From assembly GCF_009909145.1 (NCBI RefSeq), contig NZ_JAAAPJ010000008.1, positions 484,901 to 548,900 on the forward strand: a stretch of DNA of 64,000 nt, given 5' to 3'. Position 1 is the stretch's first letter, and each line of letters starts with the position of its first letter. A program made the position numbers and the translations under genes. The stretch is from Corallococcus silvisoli. GTDB taxonomy: Bacteria > Myxococcota > Myxococcia > Myxococcales > Myxococcaceae. The notes beneath the pieces were generated by a model. That model had not been told where the DNA came from, made no database searches, and saw nothing but the letters and a program-made list of their open reading frames with translations. Shown in pieces: positions 45,697-53,716 of this stretch.

Positions 45697-47301
45697 TTGA
45701 CGAAGCGAAACACCCTGATGTCCTCCATGGCCGCCTGGACCCTGGCCTTCGGGCTCACCGCTTGCGGCGGTGGCTCGGGTGGGGTCGGCATTGGCACGGC
45801 CAATGCCGCGGAGGCCCCCAGCAACCCTGGCACCCCGCCTCCCATCGGCGTGCAGCCGGTGGAGGACACGCCCGCCGGTCAGATGCCGGAGCACGCGGAC
45901 CATGTCCCCATCGCGGAGCCCGGTCCCCAGCCCGCCGTCACCGCCCAGGCCATGACGGCCATCCCGGCGGTGGCGCCCGTCCATGAGTGGGTGGTCTCAC
46001 CCGGCGGCGACGACGCGGCCGAGGGCACGGCCGACGCGCCGCTGCGCACCATCGGCGCGGCGGTGGGCAAGGCCGGCCCCGGCGACAAGATCCGCGTGCT
46101 GGCGGGCACCTACGCCGAGCGCGTCATCCTGGGGGAGAACGCCAAGCCCGGCTCGCCCGACGCGAAGATCACCCTCCAGGGCGAGGGCCACCCCATCCTG
46201 ACCCCGGGCAGCGGCGCGGGCGCGGCCGTGCAGGTGCGCCGACCGAACTGGATCATCGACGGGTTCGAGATCGACGTGCAGTCGCAGCCCATCTTCGGCG
46301 TCACCTTCGAGGGCGACGTGCAGGGCACCGTGCTGGCCAACTCGGACGTGCACGGCGGCACCGGTGGCGCGGGCGTCACGATGTTCAATCAGGCCAAGGG
46401 CCCCACCATCGAGAACAACAACATCCACGACTTCGTGCGGACCACCGGCAACAAGGACTCGCACGGCATCGTGATGCAGCCGGCGTCGTACAACGTGACG
46501 GTGCGCAACAACGACATCCACGACGTCTCGGGTGACTCCGTGCAGTGCCTGGGCCCGGAGGGCTTCAGCAGCCTGCCTCCCGCCACGGGGCTGCTGGTGG
46601 AGAACAACCACCTGTTCGGCAACCGGGAGAACGCCGTGGACATCAAGACGTGCCACGACGTCACCATCCGCAACAACCGGATGCACCACTTCCAGCAGAC
46701 GGACACGGCCAAGGGCGAGGCGGTGGTCATCCACTACTCCGCCAACAACGTGCTGGTGGAGGACAACGAGATCTACGACGCCTCCAAGGGCATCGCGGTG
46801 GGAGGCAACCACGAAGGCCCCGTGCCCCAGTCCGTCGTCCTGCGGCGCAACCGCATCCACGACATCACCGAAGCGGGCGGCGGCGAGGGCACGGGCATCC
46901 GCCTGGAGAACTCGAAGGGCGCCGTGGTGGTGAACAACACCATCACCCGCGCCAAGGCCGGCATCATCCTGGGCCACGGCACGGGCGGCGCCACGGAGAC
47001 CCCGCGCGTGGAGAACAACCTGGTGGACGCGCCCGTGAGCGTGGATGTGGGCGCCCAGGCGCCGGGGCTCCAGATGAGCTCCAACCTCTACCCGGCGGGC
47101 GCGCAGTTCATGCACAACGGCAAGCCCGTGGCCCTGGATGCCTTCAAGGCCGCCATGGGGGACACCACCTCCAACGTGGGGGACGTGACGGTGTCCGACA
47201 CCTTCGCCCCCTCCGCCTCCGCCCAGGACAAGGGCCAGGACGAGGGCCAGCCCTTCTGCGGCGCGGCCCCGGAAATCGGCGCGGTCGAAGTGGGCTGCTA
47301 G
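45697..47301 (+). CDS. Right-handed parallel beta-helix lipoprotein
   Basis: A 534-residue surface-directed lipoprotein with a signal peptide and lipobox (FGLTAC) followed by a Gly/Pro-rich linker. From about residue 105 it is a pectin-lyase-like parallel beta-helix: VSPGGDDAAEGTADAPLRTI, KIRVLAGTYAERVIL, and repeats such as NNNIHDF, NNDIHDV, NNHLFGN, NNRMHHF, DNEIYDA and RNRIHDI. These repeats are asparagine ladders. The fold suits polysaccharide lyases or binding proteins (PL9/right-handed helix). No catalytic residues can be assigned. The TTG at 45697, preceded by GAGGAGG, gives MTKRNTLMSS; upstream in-frame codons are possible. Confidence 0.82.
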   Translation: MTKRNTLMSSMAAWTLAFGLTACGGGSGGVGIGTANAAEAPSNPGTPPPIGVQPVEDTPAGQMPEHADHVPIAEPGPQPAVTAQAMTAIPAVAPVHEWVVSPGGDDAAEGTADAPLRTIGAAVGKAGPGDKIRVLAGTYAERVILGENAKPGSPDAKITLQGEGHPILTPGSGAGAAVQVRRPNWIIDGFEIDVQSQPIFGVTFEGDVQGTVLANSDVHGGTGGAGVTMFNQAKGPTIENNNIHDFVRTTGNKDSHGIVMQPASYNVTVRNNDIHDVSGDSVQCLGPEGFSSLPPATGLLVENNHLFGNRENAVDIKTCHDVTIRNNRMHHFQQTDTAKGEAVVIHYSANNVLVEDNEIYDASKGIAVGGNHEGPVPQSVVLRRNRIHDITEAGGGEGTGIRLENSKGAVVVNNTITRAKAGIILGHGTGGATETPRVENNLVDAPVSVDVGAQAPGLQMSSNLYPAGAQFMHNGKPVALDAFKAAMGDTTSNVGDVTVSDTFAPSASAQDKGQDEGQPFCGAAPEIGAVEVGC

Positions 47302-47327
47302 CCCCCTCCTGAACGGAAAAAACAGAA

Positions 47328-47364
47328 GGCCCGATGCGGAAGTGGCTTCCGCATCGGGCCTTTT
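47328..47364. terminator. Strong bidirectional terminator
   Basis: A perfect 15-base stem (47328-47342 with 47346-47360) and a three-base loop. The plus strand continues in TTTT; the minus strand continues in TTCTGTTTTTT. It therefore stops both the beta-helix lipoprotein transcript and the tRNA-Cys transcript. Confidence 0.9.
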
Positions 47365-47371
47365 GTCTATG

Positions 47372-47443
47372 AGGCGCCACCCGGATTCGAACCGGGGAAT
47401 GAAGGTTTTGCAGACCTTTGCCTTACCACTTGGCTATGGCGCC
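47372..47443 (-). tRNA. tRNA-Cys (GCA anticodon)
   Basis: On the minus strand the sequence folds to a complete cloverleaf: acceptor GGCGCCA, D-arm with GCCAAGTGG, anticodon stem AAGGT/ACCTT around CTGCAAA (anticodon GCA), T-arm CCCGGTTCGAATCCGGG and discriminator T, the usual tRNA-Cys base. The 3' CCA is not encoded. Its 3' end is 8 bases from the bidirectional terminator. Confidence 0.96.
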
Positions 47444-47576
47444 GGAAGCGATTGGGGCCGGGGTTATACGCAGCCCCGTAGGAGGCGGTCAAGGAAGCAA
47501 CACCATCCAGCCCCGGTTCTCGTCCCGTTAGCATGCGGCGCCGGGCTGCGGGCCCTGGTGAGCGAGGGACGACACG

Positions 47577-48728
47577 ATGTTGCATGGCCATGGGGTATTC
47601 CTGGAGGAGCACGAAGCCTTCCGCCGTACGGTCCGGGCCGTGGTGGACAAGGAGCTGCGCCCGTTCGCCGCCGAATGGGAGGCGCGCGAGGAGTTCCCCC
47701 GGGAGCTCTTCACCCGCTTTGGCGAGCTGGGCTTCCTGGGCTTGAAGTACCCGGAGGCCCATGGTGGCACGGCCGCCGGGGAGCTCTACGAGGCGGTGCT
47801 CCTGGAGGAACTGGGTCGCTGTGGCTCCGGGGGCGTGGCCGCCGGGTTGGGGGCCCAGTTCACCATCTCCACCGGCCCCCTGCACCTGTACGCCACGGAG
47901 GCCCAGAAGCAGCGCTGGCTGGCGCCCGCCATCCGGGGGCAGAAGGTTGGCGCCCTGGGCATCACCGAACCCGACGCGGGCTCGGATGTCGCGGGGCTGC
48001 GCACCACCGCCCATCGCGAGGGCGACCACTACGTCATCAACGGCTCCAAGACCTACATCACCAACGGTGTGCGGGCGGACTTCGTGGTGCTGGCGGTGAA
48101 GACCGACCCCGAGCGCGGCCACAAGGGCCTGTCCATGCTCGTCGTGGAGCGGGGCACCCCGGGCTTCAGCGTGGGGCGCAAGCTCCAGAAGGTCGGGTGG
48201 CGCGCGTCCGACACGGCGGAGCTCTTCTTCGAGGACTGCCGCGTGCCCGCGGAGAACCTGTTGGGCGTGGAGGGGCAGGGCTTCTATCAGATCATGGGCA
48301 ACTTCCAGTGGGAGCGGCTGTCGCTCGCGCTGGGCGCGGTGGGCGCCATGGACGACATGTTGGAGACGGCGCTCGAGCACGTGAAGCAGCGCCGCGCGTT
48401 CGGGCAGGCGCTGGCCCAGTTCCAGGTGCTGCGCCACAAGCTGGCGGAGCTGCACACGGCCCGAGAGTGCGCGCGGCAGCTCACCTACCACGCGCTGCGC
48501 CTGCACGTGGCGGGCGAGTACGCCGTCGCGCAGACCTCCATGGCCAAGAAGGTCGCGACGGAGGCGTGCTGCCGCGTGGCCGACGAGTGCCTCCAACTGC
48601 ATGGGGGGGCCGGCTACATGATGGAGTACGACATCCAGCGCCACTGGCGCGACGCCCGCCTGGGCCCCATCGGCGGTGGCACGAGCGAGGTGATGAACGA
48701 GATCATCGCCAAGCAGCTGGGCCTCTGA
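47577..48728 (+). CDS. Acyl-CoA dehydrogenase
   Basis: A 383-residue FAD-dependent acyl-CoA dehydrogenase. The N-terminal domain ends in EELGRCGSGG. The central beta domain has GALGITEPDAGSDVAGLRTT, YVINGSKTYITNG and SDTAELFFEDCRVPAENLLG. The C-terminal domain has RRAFGQALAQFQVLRHKLAE, CLQLHGGAGYMMEYDIQRHW and GGTSEVMNEIIAKQ with the catalytic-base glutamate in the short/branched-chain position. It catalyses the first alpha,beta-desaturation of acyl-CoA in fatty acid or branched amino-acid breakdown. The ATG at 47577 (MLHGHGVFLEE) is the best start. No electron-transfer flavoprotein gene lies nearby. Confidence 0.9.
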   Translation: MLHGHGVFLEEHEAFRRTVRAVVDKELRPFAAEWEAREEFPRELFTRFGELGFLGLKYPEAHGGTAAGELYEAVLLEELGRCGSGGVAAGLGAQFTISTGPLHLYATEAQKQRWLAPAIRGQKVGALGITEPDAGSDVAGLRTTAHREGDHYVINGSKTYITNGVRADFVVLAVKTDPERGHKGLSMLVVERGTPGFSVGRKLQKVGWRASDTAELFFEDCRVPAENLLGVEGQGFYQIMGNFQWERLSLALGAVGAMDDMLETALEHVKQRRAFGQALAQFQVLRHKLAELHTARECARQLTYHALRLHVAGEYAVAQTSMAKKVATEACCRVADECLQLHGGAGYMMEYDIQRHWRDARLGPIGGGTSEVMNEIIAKQLGL

Positions 48729-48794
48729 GTCCTGGCACGCTCCTGGGAGCAGGCGGGCGGGCGTGCGGGAAGAGGGGAAAGAACCTCCGGGTTC

Positions 48795-49181
48795 ATGTTC
48801 GAAGGAACATGTCGCCTCGGGGAGGCCCCGGTGGAGCCCACCATCATTTGCGATGAGCTGTTCATGCGTCTGGGGGACGAGGATGTGCTCGTCCTGGATT
48901 GCCGTGACGCGATGGACTGGGAGCGGTTCGAGATCCACATCCCGGGTGCGCTGCGCATGACGGCCTCGGAGATCGCCCGCGACCTGGCGATGCTGCCGGA
49001 CGACGAACTCATCGTCCTGTGTGGCACCACCCAGGACTGCGCGGACATCCGCCGCGTCTGTCGCGTGCTGCGCCTGCGGGGGCGCAACGCCGTGTGCCTC
49101 GCCGGCGGGCTCCACGCCTGGGTGACGGGGGGCTACCCGACGGAGCGCCACTCCCGCGCTCCCTCCCACGCCCACCGTTGA
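48795..49181 (+). CDS. Rhodanese-like domain protein
   Basis: A 128-residue single rhodanese domain. The fold starts at VLVLDCRDAMDWERFEIHIP (CH2A-like strand and helix), continues with GALRMTASEI, and has an active-site loop LCGTTQDCADIRR. The catalytic cysteine is in CGTTQDC, where the loop usually reads C-x(5)-R-S. The end is CLAGGLHAWVTGGYPTERH. A sulphurtransferase or a sulphur-binding role is expected, and exact chemistry is unknown. The start at ATG 48795 could instead be GTG at 48831. It lies 66 bases after the acyl-CoA dehydrogenase gene. Confidence 0.82.
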   Translation: MFEGTCRLGEAPVEPTIICDELFMRLGDEDVLVLDCRDAMDWERFEIHIPGALRMTASEIARDLAMLPDDELIVLCGTTQDCADIRRVCRVLRLRGRNAVCLAGGLHAWVTGGYPTERHSRAPSHAHR

Positions 49182-49250
49182 GCGGTGGATGCGGCGCGTC
49201 GTGAAACGGTGTAAGGAGCGCGCTGTCGTCCCCACCGGAGACCCCCCACG

Positions 49251-50339
49251 ATGGCCAAGCTTCGCGCCGTGCTCATTGGCGCCACCGGACTCGCGGGCCA
49301 GCAGTTCATCGCGGCCCTGAAGGACCACCCGTACATCGAACTCACCGGGCTCGCCGCCTCGCCCCGCTCCGCGGGGAAGACGTACGCGGACGCCCTGCGT
49401 GCCTCCAACGGCATGCTGGCCTGGTTCGTCCCGGAGCCCCTGCCGGAGGCCATCGCCCGGATGACCGTGCTCAGCGGGGACGCGGTCCAGGCGAAGGACT
49501 ACGACATCGCCTTCTCCGCCGTGGAGGCGGACGTGGCGCGTGAGCTGGAGCCGCGCCTCGCTCGGGACATCCCGGTGCTCTCCGCCGCGAGCGCCTTCCG
49601 CTACGACCCGGACGTGCCGCTGCTCATCCCCCCCATCAACGCCGCCCATGCCCCGCTCATCAACGAGCAGCGCCGGCAGCGCGGATGGAAGGGCTTCATC
49701 GTCCCCATCCCCAACTGCACGACCTCGGGCCTCGCGGTGACGCTGGCCCCTCTGGCCGAGCGCTTCGGCGTGAAGGCGGTGTTGATGACCAGCCTCCAGG
49801 CCATGTCTGGCTCCGGACGTTCGCCGGGCGTCATCGGCCTGGACATCCTCGACAACGTCGTGCCGTACATCCCCAAGGAGGAGCACAAGGTCGAGGTCGA
49901 GACGAAGAAGATCCTCGGGGTGCTCAACCCCGCGGGCGCGGCGCTCACCCCGCATGACGTGCGCGTCTCGTGCACCTGCACCCGGGTGGCCGTGCTGGAG
50001 GGCCACACCGAGTCCGTCTTCGTGTCGCTGGGCCAGAAGGCCACCGTGGCGGAGGTCGCCCAGGCGATGCGCGAATGGAAGGGCGCCGACGTGGCGAAGG
50101 ACCTGCCTTCCTCGCCTCCCCGCTGGATCGAAGTGCTGGACGACCCGTTCCGGCCCCAGCCGCGCCTGGACCGGGACACCCACGGAGGCATGGCCACCAC
50201 GGTGGGTCGCATCCGCGAGGATGGGGTGCTGGAGAACGGTTTCAAGTACGTGCTTGTCTCCCACAACACGAAGATGGGGGCCGCCAAGGGCGCCATCCTC
50301 GTCGCGGAGCTGCTGCGGGCGCAGGGCTTGCTGGGTTGA
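49251..50339 (+). CDS. asd: Aspartate-semialdehyde dehydrogenase
   Basis: A 362-residue ASADH that reduces aspartyl-4-phosphate to aspartate-4-semialdehyde, feeding lysine, threonine and methionine synthesis and diaminopimelate for the wall. NADP loop: IGATGLAGQQFIAAL. The catalytic Cys156 is in VPIPNCTTSGLAVTLAPLA. Other blocks: SLQAMSGSGRSPGVIGLDIL, VRVSCTCTRVAVLEGHTESV and DTHGGMATTVGRI. It follows the fungal/archaeal subfamily rather than the common 335-residue bacterial one. The ATG at 49251 follows GGAGACC. Its product is used by the homoserine dehydrogenase encoded at 34397-35452. Confidence 0.92.
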   Translation: MAKLRAVLIGATGLAGQQFIAALKDHPYIELTGLAASPRSAGKTYADALRASNGMLAWFVPEPLPEAIARMTVLSGDAVQAKDYDIAFSAVEADVARELEPRLARDIPVLSAASAFRYDPDVPLLIPPINAAHAPLINEQRRQRGWKGFIVPIPNCTTSGLAVTLAPLAERFGVKAVLMTSLQAMSGSGRSPGVIGLDILDNVVPYIPKEEHKVEVETKKILGVLNPAGAALTPHDVRVSCTCTRVAVLEGHTESVFVSLGQKATVAEVAQAMREWKGADVAKDLPSSPPRWIEVLDDPFRPQPRLDRDTHGGMATTVGRIREDGVLENGFKYVLVSHNTKMGAAKGAILVAELLRAQGLLG

Positions 50340-50450
50340 CCGGCGAAGCAGGCCGGGCCGCCCCCTAAATTCAGGGTGCCAACCCTGGCCGCAACCATCT
50401 ACTGTGCGCGGCCACGGACGCGCGGAATACCGCACAGAGGAGAGATCTAC

Positions 50451-50792
50451 ATGGCCTATGTCGTCGCCGAGCCTTGCATCAAGTGCAAGTACACCGACTG
50501 TGTCGAGGTGTGCCCGGTCAACTGCTTCTACGAGGGCGCGAACTTCCTCGTGATCCACCCGGACGAGTGCATCGACTGCGGTGCTTGTGAGCCCGTCTGC
50601 CCGACCAAGGCGATCTTCCCCGAGACCGAGCTGCCCCCCCAGTGGAAGGAGTTCCAGAAGCTCAACGCGGACTTCTCCACCTCGTGGCCGAACATCGCGG
50701 AGAAGAAGGCGGCCCTGCCCGAGGCCGAGGAGTACAAGGAAAAGCAGGGCAAGCGCGCGGAGCTGAACCCGGCTCCTGGCGGGAAGAAGTAG
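50451..50792 (+). CDS. fdxA: 7Fe-type ferredoxin (FdxA-like)
   Basis: A 113-residue soluble ferredoxin. The first cluster segment is CIKCKYTDCVEVCPVNC and the second is CIDCGACEPVCP, as in FdxA proteins that carry one [3Fe-4S] and one [4Fe-4S] cluster. It has the C-terminal extension (LPEAEEYKEKQGKR) typical of the group. It carries low-potential electrons in metabolism. The ATG at 50451 lies after AGAGGAGAG, a strong ribosome-binding site. It is monocistronic by spacing: 111 bases after asd, and it ends before a hairpin. Confidence 0.93.
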   Translation: MAYVVAEPCIKCKYTDCVEVCPVNCFYEGANFLVIHPDECIDCGACEPVCPTKAIFPETELPPQWKEFQKLNADFSTSWPNIAEKKAALPEAEEYKEKQGKRAELNPAPGGKK

Positions 50793-50826
50793 CGCGCCGC
50801 GCCGCTCGCGTGCGCCCGTCGTGATG

Positions 50827-50860
50827 AAGGCCCTCGCGCCCCATGGCGTGAGGGCCTTTG
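50827..50860. terminator. Hairpin terminator after the ferredoxin gene
   Basis: AAGGCCCTCGCGCC (50827-50840) pairs with GGCGTGAGGGCCTT (50845-50858), one G-U wobble, with a CCAT loop and a following TTTG. It is between two converging genes, the ferredoxin and the FliK-like protein, so it could act for both. Confidence 0.65.
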
Positions 50861-50902
50861 TCGTCGGGGGCATCCCGTCGTGAGGGGGCTGGCCGTGCAC
50901 GC

Positions 50903-51730
50903 TCACCCCGCCTGGAGGGCGCTGAGCCGCAGCCCCCGGGCCTCCAGCGCATCGCGCAGTCGCGCCACGTCCGCCGGGGGCACGGGCCCGTGGCGGCCCT
51001 GGATGCGCAGCGCCACCTCCCGGGGGCCCGTGCGCTCCACCTCCACGGTGGCCTCCAGCGACCCTCTCAGGCTCAATCCCAGCGCGGGCCGCTGCGACCT
51101 CACGAAGACCTCGATCTTCTCGATGAGCGCCAGCGTGGACTCCACCTGCGCGACGGGCGTGGCCGCCATTCCGGCTGCTGCCGCGCCACCGCCCGTCACG
51201 CCGTGGCCTCCCGTCGCGGACAGGGTTGGGGGGCTCTCCGAGGAGCGGGCCTCGCGCGGGGGAGGGGCAGGGAGCGGCGCCGCACGGAGCTCGGCGCGAA
51301 CCGAGCGCTCCAGCTCACGGGTCAGTAGCTCCGAGGCGCGGTGGGAAGCCTGCTCCTGGCCTGTCGCGTGGGCCTCCTGGCGCACCGTGCCCAGCCGCTG
51401 CGCCTCCACGTGCATGCCCTGTCGGGCCTGCCGGAGTGCCGCCGGACTTCCGAGCGCCCCGCGCGTAGTCGACAGGACGGCGCTGGCGGCGCGGACCCCG
51501 GGGAGCGGCGATGAAACCCGGGTCGTCTGCCCCGGCCCCGTGCCACCCGGTCGGAGGGCTCCGGGGCCCGGCGGTCCTCCCTGCTGAGTGGGCCCGCGCT
51601 GGGCGTCGGTGCGAGGACGCCCGGAGGTGGTACCCCGCTCGGATGCCCGCTGGAGGACCTGCTGGAACGCGTCCCGCTCCGGGCGCGTCCTCTCCTGTCC
51701 GGAAGGAGCGTCTTGCCCTTCGACCTTCAT
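50903..51730 (-). CDS. Low-complexity protein with a FliK/YscP-like C-terminal domain
   Basis: A 275-residue protein. The first 200 residues are Arg/Gln/Gly/Pro-rich and probably disordered. The last 75 (EKIEVFVRSQRPALGLSLRG, TVEVERTGPREVALRIQGRH) form a compact alternation of strands and helices. It is vaguely like the FliK/YscP hook-length C-terminal domain, with LRGSLEATVEVERT. I consider that resemblance a hint only. The ATG at 51730 (MKVEGQDAPSG) is preferred over 51763. No flagellar or secretion genes are nearby. Function unknown. Confidence 0.55.
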   Translation of the reverse strand: MKVEGQDAPSGQERTRPERDAFQQVLQRASERGTTSGRPRTDAQRGPTQQGGPPGPGALRPGGTGPGQTTRVSSPLPGVRAASAVLSTTRGALGSPAALRQARQGMHVEAQRLGTVRQEAHATGQEQASHRASELLTRELERSVRAELRAAPLPAPPPREARSSESPPTLSATGGHGVTGGGAAAAGMAATPVAQVESTLALIEKIEVFVRSQRPALGLSLRGSLEATVEVERTGPREVALRIQGRHGPVPPADVARLRDALEARGLRLSALQAG

Positions 51731-51877
51731 GGCCTGCCTCGCGCGAAAGAGATGCGCGGACATGAGCAGCGGCCGTGCCAGCCGGTCGGGATGCGGGTCC
51801 CGCGGGGAAGGGCGGGCCGGGGCGGCGGGGGAGGGGTGCCGTCCCCGGGATGGGCGTGCGGGGCGCGGGACGCCCGC

Positions 51878-52930
51878 TCAGCGCTTGCCGCCGAAGCCGC
51901 CCGGCTGCACGGGCGCGGTGCCCGTCAGGTCGTTGAACGCGAGCGGGCAGGCCGCCACCGCGTTCGGGTCCGCCAGCGCGGGGTTCTGCGTCCAGTCCCG
52001 GTCCTGGAACAGGAGGGCATCGCGCACCTCCAGCTCCTTGAGCTGCTTGCGGTACTCCCAGAAGCGTCCACGCAGGAGCACGCGCGCGCCCTTCGGCAGC
52101 TGCGTCAGCTCCGTGTACTGGGAGTCCTTCAGCCGCGCGGTGATGGTCACCGACGGGCGCACCTTCGGCTTGCCGTAGTTCAGCCCCGACAACAGACCGT
52201 CATTGCCTGGATCCGGCAGGTAGTAGACGAGCCGGGCCACCAGCGCGGGCGGCTCCGGTGGAGGCCCCTTCTTGCCGCGCGGCTTCTTGGGCTTCTCCAG
52301 CTTCGCGTCGACGAACTCCAGGCCCCCGAACGCCACCTCCTTGTCGAGGTAGTCGTCGCGGAACTTCGCATCCGCCACGCTCGCGGCGGTGGTGTTCGCC
52401 TTGAGCACCTCCACGTCGTAGCGCTCGAGCATCGCGGGCAGCGTGAAGAAGAAGCTGTCCACGGGACTGACTCCGTCCGCGATGAAGCGCAGCTTGCTCA
52501 GGTCGAGCGGCGGGTAGTACGGCGCCAGCGCCACCGCCGTCTGCATCCACTCCGCCGGCAGCCTCTTGTCGATGAGGATCCGGCGCATCATCGACACCAG
52601 GTACATGCTGGCCGGGAAGCGCGGCGTGGACAGCTGGGTGTTCACGGCCTGGATCAACAGCGGATCCACGAAGAAGTTCTCGTCGCGCTTGTGCAGGTAC
52701 GGCCCGGACTCGCCCACGACGGTGAGCAGCGCGCCCACCAGCTGGGCGCAGTTCGCGTCGTTCGTGCCCTGGACCAGGGCCTGGTTCACGCGGGAGCGCA
52801 GAAAGCGCTTGTCCATGTCCGCTTCGCGGAACACGGGCGGCTCTCCCGTTCCAAAGAAGAACTCCTTCTGGGCGAGCGCGGGCGTCGACAGCAGGCCCAC
52901 GGACAGGGCGATGAGGGCACGGGTACGCAT
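51878..52930 (-). CDS. Secreted uncharacterised protein
   Basis: A 350-residue exported protein with a signal peptide (MRTRALIALSVGLLSTPALA). The mature part is mixed alpha/beta with no known domain that I can name. Notable stretches are FFFGTGEPPVFREADMDKRF, PASMYLVSMMRRILIDKRLP, FIADGVSPVDSFFFTLPAML and the final GALLFQ-like beta region with an EYRKQLKELEVRDALLFQDR helix. It may belong to a myxobacteria-specific family. The start is the ATG at 52930. It diverges from the GNAT gene across 296 bases. Confidence 0.65.
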   Translation of the reverse strand: MRTRALIALSVGLLSTPALAQKEFFFGTGEPPVFREADMDKRFLRSRVNQALVQGTNDANCAQLVGALLTVVGESGPYLHKRDENFFVDPLLIQAVNTQLSTPRFPASMYLVSMMRRILIDKRLPAEWMQTAVALAPYYPPLDLSKLRFIADGVSPVDSFFFTLPAMLERYDVEVLKANTTAASVADAKFRDDYLDKEVAFGGLEFVDAKLEKPKKPRGKKGPPPEPPALVARLVYYLPDPGNDGLLSGLNYGKPKVRPSVTITARLKDSQYTELTQLPKGARVLLRGRFWEYRKQLKELEVRDALLFQDRDWTQNPALADPNAVAACPLAFNDLTGTAPVQPGGFGGKR

Positions 52931-53226
52931 CGTCCTGGACGCTACCATGCCCTCCCCGGGACGATCCTCCTCCGAGCGCTCCAGGCCACGCTCTGGGTGA
53001 AATCGCGAAGGCCGCCCGACGTGTGAGGGCAATTGCAACCGGATGACCCGATGCGGCGGGGCTTCCGCGACTTTCACGGGAGTGGGGAGCGGGCAGGGGA
53101 CGGGGCGACCGCGCGGGAGGCGCGCCGGAGCGGAGTTGGCGGTGTCGGAAGGCCGCGTCCCTTCGAGGGGGCGAGGTTTTTTCCGCCTGTTGATGGCGCG
53201 GCCTTTTGTGTACCTTGGCCAGCGCT

Positions 53227-53706
53227 ATGCCGACGCCTCCCGAGACCTCCCCGGCACCCGTCACCGTCGCCCAGATCAAGGACGAGGCGGAGCTCATGCA
53301 GGCCCTCGCCATCCGCGAGGTGGTGTTCATCGAGGAACAGCATGTCCCCGAGGGCATCGAGCGCGACGCCGAGGACGCGCTCGCGTACCACGTGCTCGCC
53401 TACCAGGGGGGCCACGCCATCGGCACTGGCCGCCTGGTGAAGCTGCCGGAGCCGCCCGCGGGCCAGTCCGGGACGTGGGGGCAGATTGGCCGCATGGCGG
53501 TGCTCCAGTCGCACCGCAAGTCGCGCGTGGGTTCGCTGCTGCTGACGACGCTGGAAGAGGAAGCGCGCCGCCGCAACGTGAGCGGCATCATGCTGCACGC
53601 CCAGCTCTACGCGCTCGACTTCTACAAGAAGCACGGCTACCAGCCGGTGGGCGCCGTGTTCGACGAGGCCGGCATCGACCACCTGGAGATGCACAAGCGG
53701 CTGTAG
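53227..53706 (+). CDS. GNAT-family N-acetyltransferase
   Basis: A 159-residue acetyltransferase in the ElaA/GNAT group. The acetyl-CoA-binding strand and loop are QIGRMAVLQSHRKSRVGSLL (motif A with the R-x-x-R-V-G/S version of R/Q-x-x-G-x-G/A). IREVVFIEEQHVPEGIERDA is the recognisable N-terminal block and LHAQLYALDFYKKHGYQPVG the C-terminal one. The acceptor is unknown. The ATG at 53227 (MPTPPETSP) is the likely start; an in-frame upstream ATG at 53206 is possible. It converges with hrpB, 10 bases apart. Confidence 0.87.
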   Translation: MPTPPETSPAPVTVAQIKDEAELMQALAIREVVFIEEQHVPEGIERDAEDALAYHVLAYQGGHAIGTGRLVKLPEPPAGQSGTWGQIGRMAVLQSHRKSRVGSLLLTTLEEEARRRNVSGIMLHAQLYALDFYKKHGYQPVGAVFDEAGIDHLEMHKRL

Positions 53707-53716
53707 TCCCAGCGGC

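Noticed and set aside
47367..50906. An 1179-codon minus-strand open frame across the acyl-CoA dehydrogenase, rhodanese, asd and ferredoxin genes
   Set aside because: It runs opposite four recognisable proteins and even covers tRNA-Cys, so it is not coding.
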